DNA from: Flavobacterium sp. SUN052
GTDB taxonomy: Bacteria > Bacteroidota > Bacteroidia > Flavobacteriales > Flavobacteriaceae
DNA length: 64,000 bases
Direction of reading: 5' to 3'
Assembly: GCF_028867935.1 (NCBI RefSeq)
Contig: NZ_JAPQNS010000004.1
Location: forward strand, 248,001 to 312,000
A program made the translations under genes and the position numbers. Within the stretch, counting starts at the first letter, position 1. Each line of letters begins with the position of its first letter. This document shows positions 54,500 to 62,996 of the stretch, in pieces. The notes beneath the pieces are model-generated. The model did no database searches and was not told the DNA's origin. It saw only the letters and a program-made list of their open reading frames with translations.

Positions 54500-55213
54500 T
54501 TATGCCGTTGGCCGTTTCAAAAGTTGCCGAATCGAAACCAAATGCCCAAACACAACGAGCGGAACAATAAACGTAGGCAACCAGCTGAAGGGGAAATGTA
54601 AAATGGCAATGTTTGGCTGATCAAACGCAAATTGCTGGACAGGCGTAGGCGTCGATAAAAGCGCGTACGTAACAACATTTGCCAAAAGCGCCAGACAAAC
54701 AAAATTCCAGACCAGAATCAGCCGACGGCTTAGCTTGCCTTTTGTCAAACCAAAATAGGCTACAAATGGGGCCGTGAGACCAGAAAGTACATCAAAATTC
54801 CGACCTTCGAACGTTATCAATTCAGGGACCGCTTTATTCAGAAAGAGCCACCACAGTACTAGTTCGACTATTATTCTGACGGTGTTCAAGTAGGTTATAT
54901 TGGTCAACGGTAAACTGTCCATGAACCGCCGTCCTGCTGGTGTGGCCGATAGGGAGACAATGGTTATGATGGTGGGCAAAATGCCAAACAGCACGATCTT
55001 AGGCGGCATTGCGGCCGTTGCCTGATACGCCCCATTCAATGTCAAAACGGCCTGAATAATCAGCCAGACAGTCAGGCCGACTAAAATACCGGTTCCCTTT
55101 TTTCGAGTTGCTTCAGAACGGGACCGCCTGACGGCCCAATAGAAATACATAAGCGTGGCGAGGGTAGTCAGCCCGAAGGCGACTGATACATAACCTGGTA
55201 AGTTGGGGATCAT
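54500..55213 (-). CDS. Multi-pass membrane protein of unknown function
   Basis: The ATG at 55213 (237 residues, starting MIPNLPGYVSVAFGLTTLATLMYFY) is preferred to 55294, which has a polar start. About seven hydrophobic segments cover most of the chain, with few charged residues and short loops (for example YWAVRRSRSEATRKKG). No catalytic motif was recognised. It lies downstream of a Crp-like regulator on the same strand (about 108 bases from that stop to this ATG), so it may be co-transcribed with or controlled by it. The decayed VOC gene follows. Confidence 0.65.
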   Translation of the reverse strand: MIPNLPGYVSVAFGLTTLATLMYFYWAVRRSRSEATRKKGTGILVGLTVWLIIQAVLTLNGAYQATAAMPPKIVLFGILPTIITIVSLSATPAGRRFMDSLPLTNITYLNTVRIIVELVLWWLFLNKAVPELITFEGRNFDVLSGLTAPFVAYFGLTKGKLSRRLILVWNFVCLALLANVVTYALLSTPTPVQQFAFDQPNIAILHFPFSWLPTFIVPLVVFGHLVSIRQLLKRPTA

Positions 55214-55321
55214 GATTTCCAGTGCATTTAAAGTTGATGATGCAAAGGAGGCAATAACTAACGGATCACCACTTGTCAAATGACAGTAACGCACTTGCCC
55301 GATGGCAAGAAATAGATTTTG

Positions 55322-55906
55322 TTAGTCCTTTTTCGACAGTTCTCGTCGGATTCGGCTCAACGAGGTATCAGTTATTCCCAAATACGACGCGATCTGTTTG
55401 AGTTGGGCGTACAGAAAGACGTCTTTATTCGTAGCGATTAAATCCAAGTAACGTTCTTCGGCACTCTTATGAATAAGTGCCAGTGTGCGCTGCTTGAAAG
55501 CCGCAAACTCCTTGACCAGCATAGCCCTTCCAAATTCTCGGAATTCGGGTACCGTATGGAACAGTGTATTCAATTTATCAAATGTTATAGAATAACCTGT
55601 GCAATCGGTTAGCGCCTGTATATTTTCTGCGGAAGCGGTGCGCATAAACAGAGAGGATACCTCGAATACAACCTTGCTTTTAGAATGGAAGTACGTAGTT
55701 ACCTCGTTTCCCTCGGCATCGAATGTAAAAGCTCGCATGAAGCCTTCAGCCAAGAAGAAATACTCGTTGCTGATTTTACCCGCTTTGAGGAGGTAGGCGT
55801 TTTTAGATAATTCACGTTCCTCAAAATGGTTCGCGATAGTCGTAGCAACCGGCCGAGTGGTAGTTACATGACTCTGAATAAAATCGATTAATAGCTCTTT
55901 ATCCAT
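55322..55906 (-). CDS. Crp/Fnr family transcriptional regulator
   Basis: A 194-residue protein with an N-terminal cyclic-nucleotide-binding-like beta roll (~25-115: NAYLLKAGKISNEYFFLAEGFMRAFTFDAEGNEV) and a C-terminal helix-turn-helix (QIASYLGITDTSLSRIRRELSKK). The cAMP-contact motif is not obvious, and no Cys cluster for an Fe-S centre is seen, so the effector is unknown. This small type is common in Bacteroidota and often controls a neighbouring gene. It is divergent from marR with 101 bases between the two start codons, which must hold both promoters. Confidence 0.9.
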   Translation of the reverse strand: MDKELLIDFIQSHVTTTRPVATTIANHFEERELSKNAYLLKAGKISNEYFFLAEGFMRAFTFDAEGNEVTTYFHSKSKVVFEVSSLFMRTASAENIQALTDCTGYSITFDKLNTLFHTVPEFREFGRAMLVKEFAAFKQRTLALIHKSAEERYLDLIATNKDVFLYAQLKQIASYLGITDTSLSRIRRELSKKD

Positions 55907-55971
55907 TTATAAGGGGTCCGGGGAGTTTGTCATTAAATTATACAGTTCTCAGCAAACTTTCTCAAGATGTA

Positions 55972-56003
55972 TTTGGTTGATATAGCAACAGGTTTTACAT
56001 TTG
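55972..56003 (+). promoter_or_regulatory. Promoter of the marR gene (TTTG-N20-TACATTTG)
   Basis: TTTG (55972-55975) and TACATTTG (55996-56003) match the Bacteroidota consensus perfectly with a 20-base spacer. The -7 box ends four bases before the ATG at 56008, so transcription should start at that codon. If a leader is required, the ATG at 56050 (residue 15) is the alternative start. Confidence 0.6.
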
Positions 56004-56007
56004 CATC

Positions 56008-56478
56008 ATGATTCAAGAAGATACTCTTCGGGCCAAGTTTGCAGAGCGTATGGGTTCACAGTCCATCTTTATGATTAGCCACGTGGGCCATTTGATGGCT
56101 AAAAAGGCAAATCGTGAATTGGCGCGCTTAGGCTTTACGCTACAGATCGAGCAATTCCCCGTTTTGTTTGTTACCTACTTTGCAGGCGAGGATTTGTTGT
56201 CTCAACAGGACATTGCTAATATGCTACAGAAGGATAAATCGGGCATACAGCGCTCTATTCGCACATTAGAGCGCGACGGCTACCTAAGGGTAGCACCAGA
56301 TAGTATTGATCGACGTAAAAATATGATTCGATTAACACCAGCTGGAAAAATGATTATTGAGCAGGCCATTCAAACCACCGAAACAATGGATCAGCAGGTA
56401 ATGAGTCAACTATCGCAAGAGGAGCGGGAGGCCTTTGTGAAAACAACCCGTAAGATTATCACACTGCTCGACAAGTAA
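56008..56478 (+). CDS. MarR family transcriptional regulator
   Basis: A 156-residue regulator. The winged helix-turn-helix is clear (LSQQDIANMLQKDKSGIQRSIRTLERDGYLRV, wing DSIDRRKNMIRLTPAGK), followed by a dimerisation helix (EREAFVKTTRKIITLLDK). It is directly upstream of tolC-acrA-acrB type genes and probably represses them, with release by an effluxed compound (family knowledge plus inference). The start at 56008 sits on the predicted transcription start; 56050 would keep the full DNA-binding domain. Confidence 0.93.
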   Translation: MIQEDTLRAKFAERMGSQSIFMISHVGHLMAKKANRELARLGFTLQIEQFPVLFVTYFAGEDLLSQQDIANMLQKDKSGIQRSIRTLERDGYLRVAPDSIDRRKNMIRLTPAGKMIIEQAIQTTETMDQQVMSQLSQEEREAFVKTTRKIITLLDK

Positions 56479-56495
56479 TATTTTTTGTTCTATTA

Positions 56496-56524
56496 GTTGA
56501 TAGGTCTACAGTAGATAGGTCAAC
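56496..56524. promoter_or_regulatory. Candidate operator between marR and the tolC-like gene
   Basis: The 29-base element runs from GTTGA to its complement TCAAC and includes two direct copies of GATAGGTC (56499-56506 and 56514-56521). It lies 10 bases before the ATG of the outer-membrane efflux gene. Position and symmetry fit a MarR binding site; the sequence has not been tested. Confidence 0.35.
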
Positions 56525-56534
56525 AGTTGTATTT

Positions 56535-57890
56535 ATGAAACGTTTAATTGCACTTAGTTTAGGTTTAGCACTCGCGCTCCCGCTTTGGGGATGGGCGCAG
56601 GCACAACCGCAAGCCCCGGCAACGGGTGCTTTTCGGTTGAAAGACTGTATCGATTACGGTCTTAAAAATTTCGGAAGTATTCGCCTTGCTCAGTATAAAG
56701 TTGAGACAGCCGACCAACAGGCGCGCCAGGCGTTGGGTCAATATTTGCCGCAAGTGAGCGCCACGGGCACATCGACGGATAACCTTAAGCTTCAGCAGAG
56801 TGTGATTCCGGCTGGGGTGTTTGGGCCGGAACCACGGGTATTCATCATTGGTCAGAAATACCAGACCAACTTAACTGCCCAGGTTTCGCAGACCATTTTC
56901 GATAAGTCGCTGTTAATTGGCATTAAGGCTAACAAGCCCAACCAACAGCTGGCCACTCTTAATACGCGTCAAACACAGGAGGATGTTATTTATAACATTG
57001 CCAGCAACTACTACCAGGTTTTTGTGACTCAGCAGCAGATTGCCTTGCTACGCGACAACCTCCAGCGGACGCAGCAGGTGCTAAACATTCTGAAGCTTCA
57101 GCGCGATAATGGTGTAATTCAGCCGGTTGATTATACGCGAACGGAGGTGAGTTACAACAGCACCCAGTCACAGTTGACGCTGGCGGAGAACGATATGAAT
57201 CTGGCCATTAACCGGTTGAAGTATCAGATGGGAATGCCGCAGGAGCAAAATCTGGTGTTGTCGGACTCAACACTCATAACCGAGCTACCCAAAATTGAAC
57301 AGGGACAGTTCGATCCTAAAAGTCTGGTTTCGTTTCAGCAGGCCGAAACAAATCTGACCTTACAACAGCTACAATTGCAACGGATTCGGGCGGGTTATTT
57401 GCCAACGCTGAGCCTGACTGGTAACTATGGTACGGTGAACCTCGGTGCTCAAACCTTCAATAAGATACTGAGCAACTTTGTAGGCTTTGGTAGCGTCGGT
57501 ATACGCCTGAACATCCCCATTTTCGACGGTTTTCAGCGCGATTCGCAGTTGAAACAACAACAGCTGACCCTATTGACGCAGCAGGAGCAGCAGAAGCTGA
57601 ACGTGTCGGCTTATCAGCTTCAGTTTAACAGTGCCCAATCGCAAATTCAACGGGCGCAAACGAGCGTGCAAAATGACGACCGTAACGTGAAACTGGCGCA
57701 GGAAGTTTATAACATCACCACCTTACAATACAAGCAGGGAACCAAGCTGCTAAGTGACCTGATCAACGCGGACAACTCCTACCGCGAAGCCCGGACTAAC
57801 TACATCAACTCGTTGATCAATCTGTACCAGGCCCGCCTTGATCTCGAACAATCGCAGGGTAAACTTCTTTCCTTTTACAACCAACTCTGA
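56535..57890 (+). CDS. TolC family outer-membrane efflux protein
   Basis: A 451-residue protein with signal peptide 1-23 (ending WAQAQ). It follows the TolC/OEP pattern of two long coiled-coil repeats: YLPQVSATGTS..., LARNNLQRTQQVLNILKLQRDNGV, and in the second half YLPTLSLTGNYG and KLAQEVYNITTLQYKQGTKLLSDLINAD. It is the outer-membrane duct of the downstream RND pump. It is the first structural gene of the efflux operon, 23 bases before the adaptor gene. Confidence 0.94.
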   Translation: MKRLIALSLGLALALPLWGWAQAQPQAPATGAFRLKDCIDYGLKNFGSIRLAQYKVETADQQARQALGQYLPQVSATGTSTDNLKLQQSVIPAGVFGPEPRVFIIGQKYQTNLTAQVSQTIFDKSLLIGIKANKPNQQLATLNTRQTQEDVIYNIASNYYQVFVTQQQIALLRDNLQRTQQVLNILKLQRDNGVIQPVDYTRTEVSYNSTQSQLTLAENDMNLAINRLKYQMGMPQEQNLVLSDSTLITELPKIEQGQFDPKSLVSFQQAETNLTLQQLQLQRIRAGYLPTLSLTGNYGTVNLGAQTFNKILSNFVGFGSVGIRLNIPIFDGFQRDSQLKQQQLTLLTQQEQQKLNVSAYQLQFNSAQSQIQRAQTSVQNDDRNVKLAQEVYNITTLQYKQGTKLLSDLINADNSYREARTNYINSLINLYQARLDLEQSQGKLLSFYNQL

Positions 57891-57913
57891 TCAATCCAAC
57901 CGATTCATAGATC

Positions 57914-58969
57914 ATGAAAAAGACAACACTAATCGTTATCGTAGCCACCCTAGCTATTATTTCCCTGATTGGTTTTCGACTGGCTTCCAACAAAAAGAAA
58001 ATTGACGAACAAAAGCAGCCAGTTGTCAAAGCAAATGTATCCATTCCCGTAACCGTAGCTCCCGTTGTGGAAGGTGCGGTTAGCCAGCAACTTGTTAAAA
58101 CCGGTAACCTGATTCCGTTTAAAGAAGCTGATTTGGTTGCGACCACAGCCGGAAAAGTAACCAAAGTCAATTTTAACCTGGGCTCCAGCGTTCGGGAAGG
58201 GGCTGTATTGATTCAACTCGACAATCGCCTGAAAGAACTGTCGCTGGAAGCAACTCAGCTGTCTATTGACCGGCTGAAAAAAGACGTAACGCGCTACAAC
58301 ACCCTGTTGGCTGGCAACGCTACCACCGAGCTGCAGGTAAACGACACAAAGTACAACTATGAAAACGCGCTGAATCAGGCTGAGCAAATCAAAAAACAGA
58401 TTGCTGATGCTAACGTGAAATCACCAATTGGTGGCCGTATTGTACAAAAAGATATTGAACCCGGCGAATACATCACCGTTGGTAAGGTGCTGGGTAAAGT
58501 ACTCGACGTGGCTCGTCTGAAAGTGGAGGTGCCCGTAAATGAAAGTGACGTGTATCGGCTACGCGAAGGTCAGTCGGTTCGGGTAACAACCGACGTGTTT
58601 GCTGGTCGGACATTCAACGGACGCATTTCTTACATTGCTCCCCAAGGTTCCGACGAACACAATTACCCGGTTGAGATTACGATTGACAATGCAAATGGAT
58701 TGAGAGCCGGTACGTTTGTTAATGTTGATTTCTCGCAGAAATCGAACCAGAAAGCGCTCCAGATTCCGCGTGCCGCTTTAGTTGAAAGCATCAAAAATCC
58801 GTACGTCTACGTCATCAACGGGAATACGGTCAGTCGTCGTACGATCACAGTTGGTCGCGACTTTGGCGACACCATTGAAGTACTGAATGGCTTAAGCGCT
58901 GGTGATCAGGTTGTAACCACTGGTCAACTGAACCTGAGCGACGGCAAACCAGTACAAATCACAAAATAA
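57914..58969 (+). CDS. RND efflux periplasmic adaptor (membrane fusion protein)
   Basis: A 351-residue protein with an N-terminal membrane anchor (about 5-24, TTLIVIVATLAIISLIGFRL) and no lipobox. The biotinyl-lipoyl part (LVATTAGKVTKVNFNLGSSVREG), a hairpin helix, and barrel-sandwich half (ANVKSPIGGRIVQKDIEPGEYITVG) are clear, followed by the beta-barrel and membrane-proximal domains (GRISYIAPQGSDEHNYPVEITI). It joins the TolC-like duct to the RND pump encoded 12 bases downstream. Confidence 0.94.
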   Translation: MKKTTLIVIVATLAIISLIGFRLASNKKKIDEQKQPVVKANVSIPVTVAPVVEGAVSQQLVKTGNLIPFKEADLVATTAGKVTKVNFNLGSSVREGAVLIQLDNRLKELSLEATQLSIDRLKKDVTRYNTLLAGNATTELQVNDTKYNYENALNQAEQIKKQIADANVKSPIGGRIVQKDIEPGEYITVGKVLGKVLDVARLKVEVPVNESDVYRLREGQSVRVTTDVFAGRTFNGRISYIAPQGSDEHNYPVEITIDNANGLRAGTFVNVDFSQKSNQKALQIPRAALVESIKNPYVYVINGNTVSRRTITVGRDFGDTIEVLNGLSAGDQVVTTGQLNLSDGKPVQITK

Positions 58970-58981
58970 AGTCACCCAATC

Positions 58982-61900
58982 ATGTCTATATCCGAAATAG
59001 CTGTTAAACGGCCGCTCTTGGTGACGACCATTTTCACCGTCCTGATTTTGTTCGGTGTACTGAGTTATCAACAGTTGTCTTACAACCTGCTGCCCAAGTT
59101 CGAAGCCAACGTGATCAGCGTTGCTACGGTGTATCGTGGGGCCTCGGCCGACGAAGTAGAGACCAACGTTACAAAGCGTATTGAAGACGCCCTGTCAGCC
59201 TTGGAAGGCCTCGACCGCATGACATCGACCTCGCAGGAAGGCGTATCGAGTGTGATTATCCAGTTGAAAAATGGCGTGAACACCACGCTTGCTCAACAGG
59301 ATGCCCAGCGCAAAATTGAGCAGATCATCAACCTCCTGCCCGATGCCGCCGACCGCCCTATTCTCAATAAATTCTCTACCGACGAAATCCCGGTATTGCG
59401 GATGGGGGTTACGGCCAATATGTCGCCCACGGCGCTGTATGACCTGATCAATAACAACATCAAGCCACAGTTGTCAAACGTGTCGGGTGTTGGTCAGGTA
59501 AACATTATTGGTGGTAATGAGCGCCAAATTCAGGTGAATGTGAATACTGAAAAACTGCGCGGTTATGGCATATCTATCGGTCAGGTAGCACAAGCTATTA
59601 ACGCGGCCAACGCGAGCTACCCCGCTGGTCAGTTGGAAACTCGGGAATCACAATACTCAATTCGGTTTGATGCTTCGGTGCAAACGGTGAAGCGGTTACG
59701 CGATTTGATCGTTGCCAATCGGACCAACGGCAGCCAGGTGTTGTTGAAAGACGTTGCCGAAGTAGTCGATGCCAGTACCAAGCCAACCGCTATCAACCAC
59801 ATTAATGCACAACCATCTATTGGTTTGCAGATTCAGAAACAATCGGATGCCAACGCCGTATCGGTGAGCCAACAGGCGCAGGTGAAGATTAAACAACTGG
59901 AAAAACAGTACAGCAACATTGGCCTGAAATTCAACGTGGCCTCCGACCAGTCTATTTACACGCTGGCTTCGGCCAACGCAGTGGTGTTCGATATGGGTCT
60001 GGCCATTCTGATTGTATCGGTGGTGATGTTGCTCTTCCTGCACAGCTTCCGGTCAGCTCTGTTCGTATTGGTTGCCTTGCCTTCGTCTATGATTCCGACG
60101 TTTGCGCTGATGTATATCATGGGTTTTTCGCTGAACCTGATGACGCTCATGGCGCTCTCGCTGGTAGTAGGTATTCTTGTCGATGACTCGATTGTGGTGT
60201 TGGAAAACATTAACCGACACCTCGAAATGGGTAAAAACAAGCGACAGGCTTCACTGGATGGCCGGAGTGAAATTGGCTTCACCGCTCTGGCAATTACCCT
60301 GGTCGACGTGGTGGTGTTTGTTCCCCTAGCCATGACGGGTGGTCTGATCGGTAATATCCTGCGGGAGTTCGCCCTTGTGGTTGTTTTCTCAACGCTGATG
60401 AGCTTGTTGGTGTCGTTTACGCTGACTCCGCTGCTGGCCTCACGTTTCGGTAAAATCGAAATACTGAATCCAAAATCGCTGTGGGGACGTCTGAATCTGG
60501 GTTTTGAGCGGATCATTGACAGATTGACCAACGCTTACGGCAACATTCTGGTATGGGTGTTGGGCCACAAACGGTATATCTTCCTATCGGTGATTGCCAT
60601 GCTGGTTGGATCGATTTATCTGATTCCGGCAGGCTTCATTGGAGCTGCTTTCATGCCGCAGAGTGATATGGGTGAGATGAGTGTACAGATTGAACTGGCG
60701 CCAACGGCCTCTATCTACCAAACCAACGCGGTAGCGCAACGGGCAGAGCAAATCATTATGAAGCACCCAGAAGTGACCAATGTATTTTCTAATATTGGCT
60801 ATAGCAGTACCGGTCTGGGGACTTCTGCCAACAGTAACCTGGCCGACCTGAACGTGAAGCTGATCGATAAGAAACAGCGCAAGCTCTCGACGGAAGCCTT
60901 TGGGCAGATGCTGAAAAATGAAGTGAGCCAGATTCCCGGTGTGCGCGTGACGGTTGCTCCGGTGGGTATTGTTGGAGCATCACAAGCGCCGATTATGATT
61001 GCTGTAAAAGGCACTAATCTGGCTGATATTCGCAAGGCGGCTGCTTTGGTGAAGCAAGTAACGGCATCGGTTCCGGGTACGCAGGATGTGAAATACTCGG
61101 TGAAAGATCCGAAACCGGAAGTAACGGTTAATCTGGACCGTGACAAGATGGCACAGCTTGGTATCAGTGCTTCTGAAGTAGGTATTGCTCTGCAAAATGC
61201 CTTCCGGGGTAACGACTTGTCGAAGTTCAAGCAGAACGGAAACGAGTACGATATTCTGGTTAGCCTCGACCAGTTCGATCGCACGCAGGCTTCTGACGTG
61301 TCTCGCCTAACGTTTGTTAATAATCAGGGTAAAACGTTCGAACTGTCGCAGTTTGCCAAAGTGCAGGAGCAAGTGGGTGAAAGTGTACTGGAGCGCATCG
61401 ACCGACTCTCATCGATTACAATCAACGCTCATGTTGTTGGTCGCCCCGTGGGCACTGTTGGGGCCGATATTCAGGCAAAGATGGGTAAAGAGAAATTGCC
61501 GGAAGGGGTTTCGATTCAGTACCTGGGCCAGTTGCAGCAACAGTCCGACGCCTTTGGAAGCCTGGGCTTGGCTCTGGGGATTGCCATTCTGCTGGTGTAC
61601 TTCATCATGGTGGCTCTTTACGAGAGTGTAGTGTACCCGTTCGTGGTATTGTTCTCCATTCCTGTTGCCCTAATTGGTGCTTTACTGGCGCTGGCGCTGA
61701 CTATGGAAAGTCTAACCGTATTCGCCATTGTGGGTATGATTATGCTGTTGGGTCTGGTGGCCAAGAACGCCATTCTGATTGTTGACTTTACCAACCAGCT
61801 AAAAGCCGAAGGCAAAGAGGTCGTCGAAGCGCTGATTGAAGCTGGTAAAGAACGTCTACGCCCCATTCTGATGACAACCCTGGCCATGATTTTGGGTATG

Positions 61901-62113
61901 TTGCCCATTGCCTTAGCCAGTGGAGCCAGCGCTGAAACCAAAAACGGTATGGCCTGGGTTATTATCGGCGGCTTGAGTTCATCGTTATTACTGACACTTC
62001 TGGTGGTACCATCCATGTACTTAGTGGTTGATCGGGTCATTGCCCGATTCACCAAGAAAAAGGTGATACCGCAAAAACCACAGGAGTTAGAAGTCGCCAA
62101 GGCGATGAATTAA
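58982..62113 (+). CDS. RND efflux pump, inner-membrane permease (HAE1/AcrB-like)
   Basis: A 1043-residue proton-driven exporter with 12 membrane segments and two large periplasmic loops. The proton relay residues are in place: Asp401-Asp402 in VGILVDDSIVV and Lys928 in GLVAKNAILIVDF. The N-terminus MSISEIAVKRPLLVTTIFT is typical. Substrates are likely hydrophobic drugs, dyes or bile-like compounds. The order marR-tolC-adaptor-pump suggests single control by the MarR protein. It ends at a palindromic terminator. Confidence 0.96.
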   Translation: MSISEIAVKRPLLVTTIFTVLILFGVLSYQQLSYNLLPKFEANVISVATVYRGASADEVETNVTKRIEDALSALEGLDRMTSTSQEGVSSVIIQLKNGVNTTLAQQDAQRKIEQIINLLPDAADRPILNKFSTDEIPVLRMGVTANMSPTALYDLINNNIKPQLSNVSGVGQVNIIGGNERQIQVNVNTEKLRGYGISIGQVAQAINAANASYPAGQLETRESQYSIRFDASVQTVKRLRDLIVANRTNGSQVLLKDVAEVVDASTKPTAINHINAQPSIGLQIQKQSDANAVSVSQQAQVKIKQLEKQYSNIGLKFNVASDQSIYTLASANAVVFDMGLAILIVSVVMLLFLHSFRSALFVLVALPSSMIPTFALMYIMGFSLNLMTLMALSLVVGILVDDSIVVLENINRHLEMGKNKRQASLDGRSEIGFTALAITLVDVVVFVPLAMTGGLIGNILREFALVVVFSTLMSLLVSFTLTPLLASRFGKIEILNPKSLWGRLNLGFERIIDRLTNAYGNILVWVLGHKRYIFLSVIAMLVGSIYLIPAGFIGAAFMPQSDMGEMSVQIELAPTASIYQTNAVAQRAEQIIMKHPEVTNVFSNIGYSSTGLGTSANSNLADLNVKLIDKKQRKLSTEAFGQMLKNEVSQIPGVRVTVAPVGIVGASQAPIMIAVKGTNLADIRKAAALVKQVTASVPGTQDVKYSVKDPKPEVTVNLDRDKMAQLGISASEVGIALQNAFRGNDLSKFKQNGNEYDILVSLDQFDRTQASDVSRLTFVNNQGKTFELSQFAKVQEQVGESVLERIDRLSSITINAHVVGRPVGTVGADIQAKMGKEKLPEGVSIQYLGQLQQQSDAFGSLGLALGIAILLVYFIMVALYESVVYPFVVLFSIPVALIGALLALALTMESLTVFAIVGMIMLLGLVAKNAILIVDFTNQLKAEGKEVVEALIEAGKERLRPILMTTLAMILGMLPIALASGASAETKNGMAWVIIGGLSSSLLLTLLVVPSMYLVVDRVIARFTKKKVIPQKPQELEVAKAMN

Positions 62114-62149
62114 GTAGATGGTAATTGGGTAATTGATGTAACAAAGTAA

Positions 62150-62198
62150 TTGGGGTAACTGGGTAACTATCAAATAGGTAGTTACCCAGTTACCCCAA
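62150..62198. terminator. Palindrome between convergent genes, TAATTGGGTAA family copy 3
   Basis: Arms 62150-62169 and 62179-62198 pair perfectly over 20 bases with a nine-base loop. It lies between the RND permease and a convergent lipoprotein gene. An extra half-copy (GGTAATTGGGTAATTG) lies just before it at 62120-62135. Confidence 0.75.
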
Positions 62199-62216
62199 CT
62201 ACCTTTTCCCCAATTC

Positions 62217-62855
62217 TTATTTCATATCGGCTAGCTTGTCGAGATCAATGTCGTCGAGGGCTGCCTTGATCTTGTCCATTGATACACCGTTGCCCTTCGC
62301 CGTAACCACGAAGCGGTTCTTGATTAAGACCGCAATCTCGCCGTCTTTGTTGCTGTTGTTATATTTTTCGTACGACTTGAAATCACCCATCTTGCCGGTT
62401 TTCTCGTAGCCGTCTTCGGTTTCCTTATCCACATCAATCATCGACCAGGCGGCCATGCCCATCATAGCACCAGTGCCCCCCGCATCGACAATAGACAGCT
62501 CAATGCGCTCTGAATTGTCCGAATTGGCATATTCGCCGTTGGCCGTAGAAATTTTGAACCCCATAGCTCCTGTTTTCTCTCCGTTTGCCGTTTTACGAGG
62601 TAATCCATCGGCATCGGCTGGTAAGAGTTCTTTCAAGGTGCGAAAATCAACTGTCTCGACGGGGCCATTCTTCTGCGATTCTTCGGCTTGCTCAGCCACT
62701 TTTTTCATGGCACTCATCGCATCCGAAACAGAGACATTGGCATCATCGGCAATTTTCTCAGCGGCTTCTTCAGCTTTTTCCTCGTCACTCTTACCCCCGC
62801 AACCCATCAGCAATGTTGCTGACACAAAAGCTACGGCTATGTAGTGTAGTTTCAT
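62217..62855 (-). CDS. Lipoprotein of unknown function
   Basis: A 212-residue exported protein with lipobox MGC (Cys19). After it comes an acidic helical stretch (DEEKAEEAAEKIADDA...), then a domain with FRTLKELLPADADGLPRKT, a Gly/Met-rich stretch (GGTGAMMGMAAWSM) and a conserved-looking C-terminus (AVLIKNRFVVTAKGNGVSMDKIKAALDDIDLDKL). No known family was recognised. It is convergent with the RND gene and not linked to purF, which has its own terminator. Confidence 0.75.
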   Translation of the reverse strand: MKLHYIAVAFVSATLLMGCGGKSDEEKAEEAAEKIADDANVSVSDAMSAMKKVAEQAEESQKNGPVETVDFRTLKELLPADADGLPRKTANGEKTGAMGFKISTANGEYANSDNSERIELSIVDAGGTGAMMGMAAWSMIDVDKETEDGYEKTGKMGDFKSYEKYNNSNKDGEIAVLIKNRFVVTAKGNGVSMDKIKAALDDIDLDKLADMK

Positions 62856-62937
62856 CGGTAAATTGGTTTAGAATCAGGCGGTAAGGTAATGAATATATTA
62901 ACTGTTGAGCGTGAATTTTGAGTATGTGTAAAAAGAC

Positions 62938-62977
62938 GAAGGGGGCTGATACACCTACTTGTGCATCAGCCCCCTTC
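62938..62977 (-). terminator. Rho-independent terminator of purF
   Basis: On the minus strand, arms 62977-62961 and 62954-62938 pair over 17 bases with one mismatch and are followed by GTCTTTTTA. It begins 19 bases after the purF stop and isolates it from the downstream lipoprotein gene. Confidence 0.85.
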
Positions 62978-62996
62978 TTATAATACTTCGTTTTGT

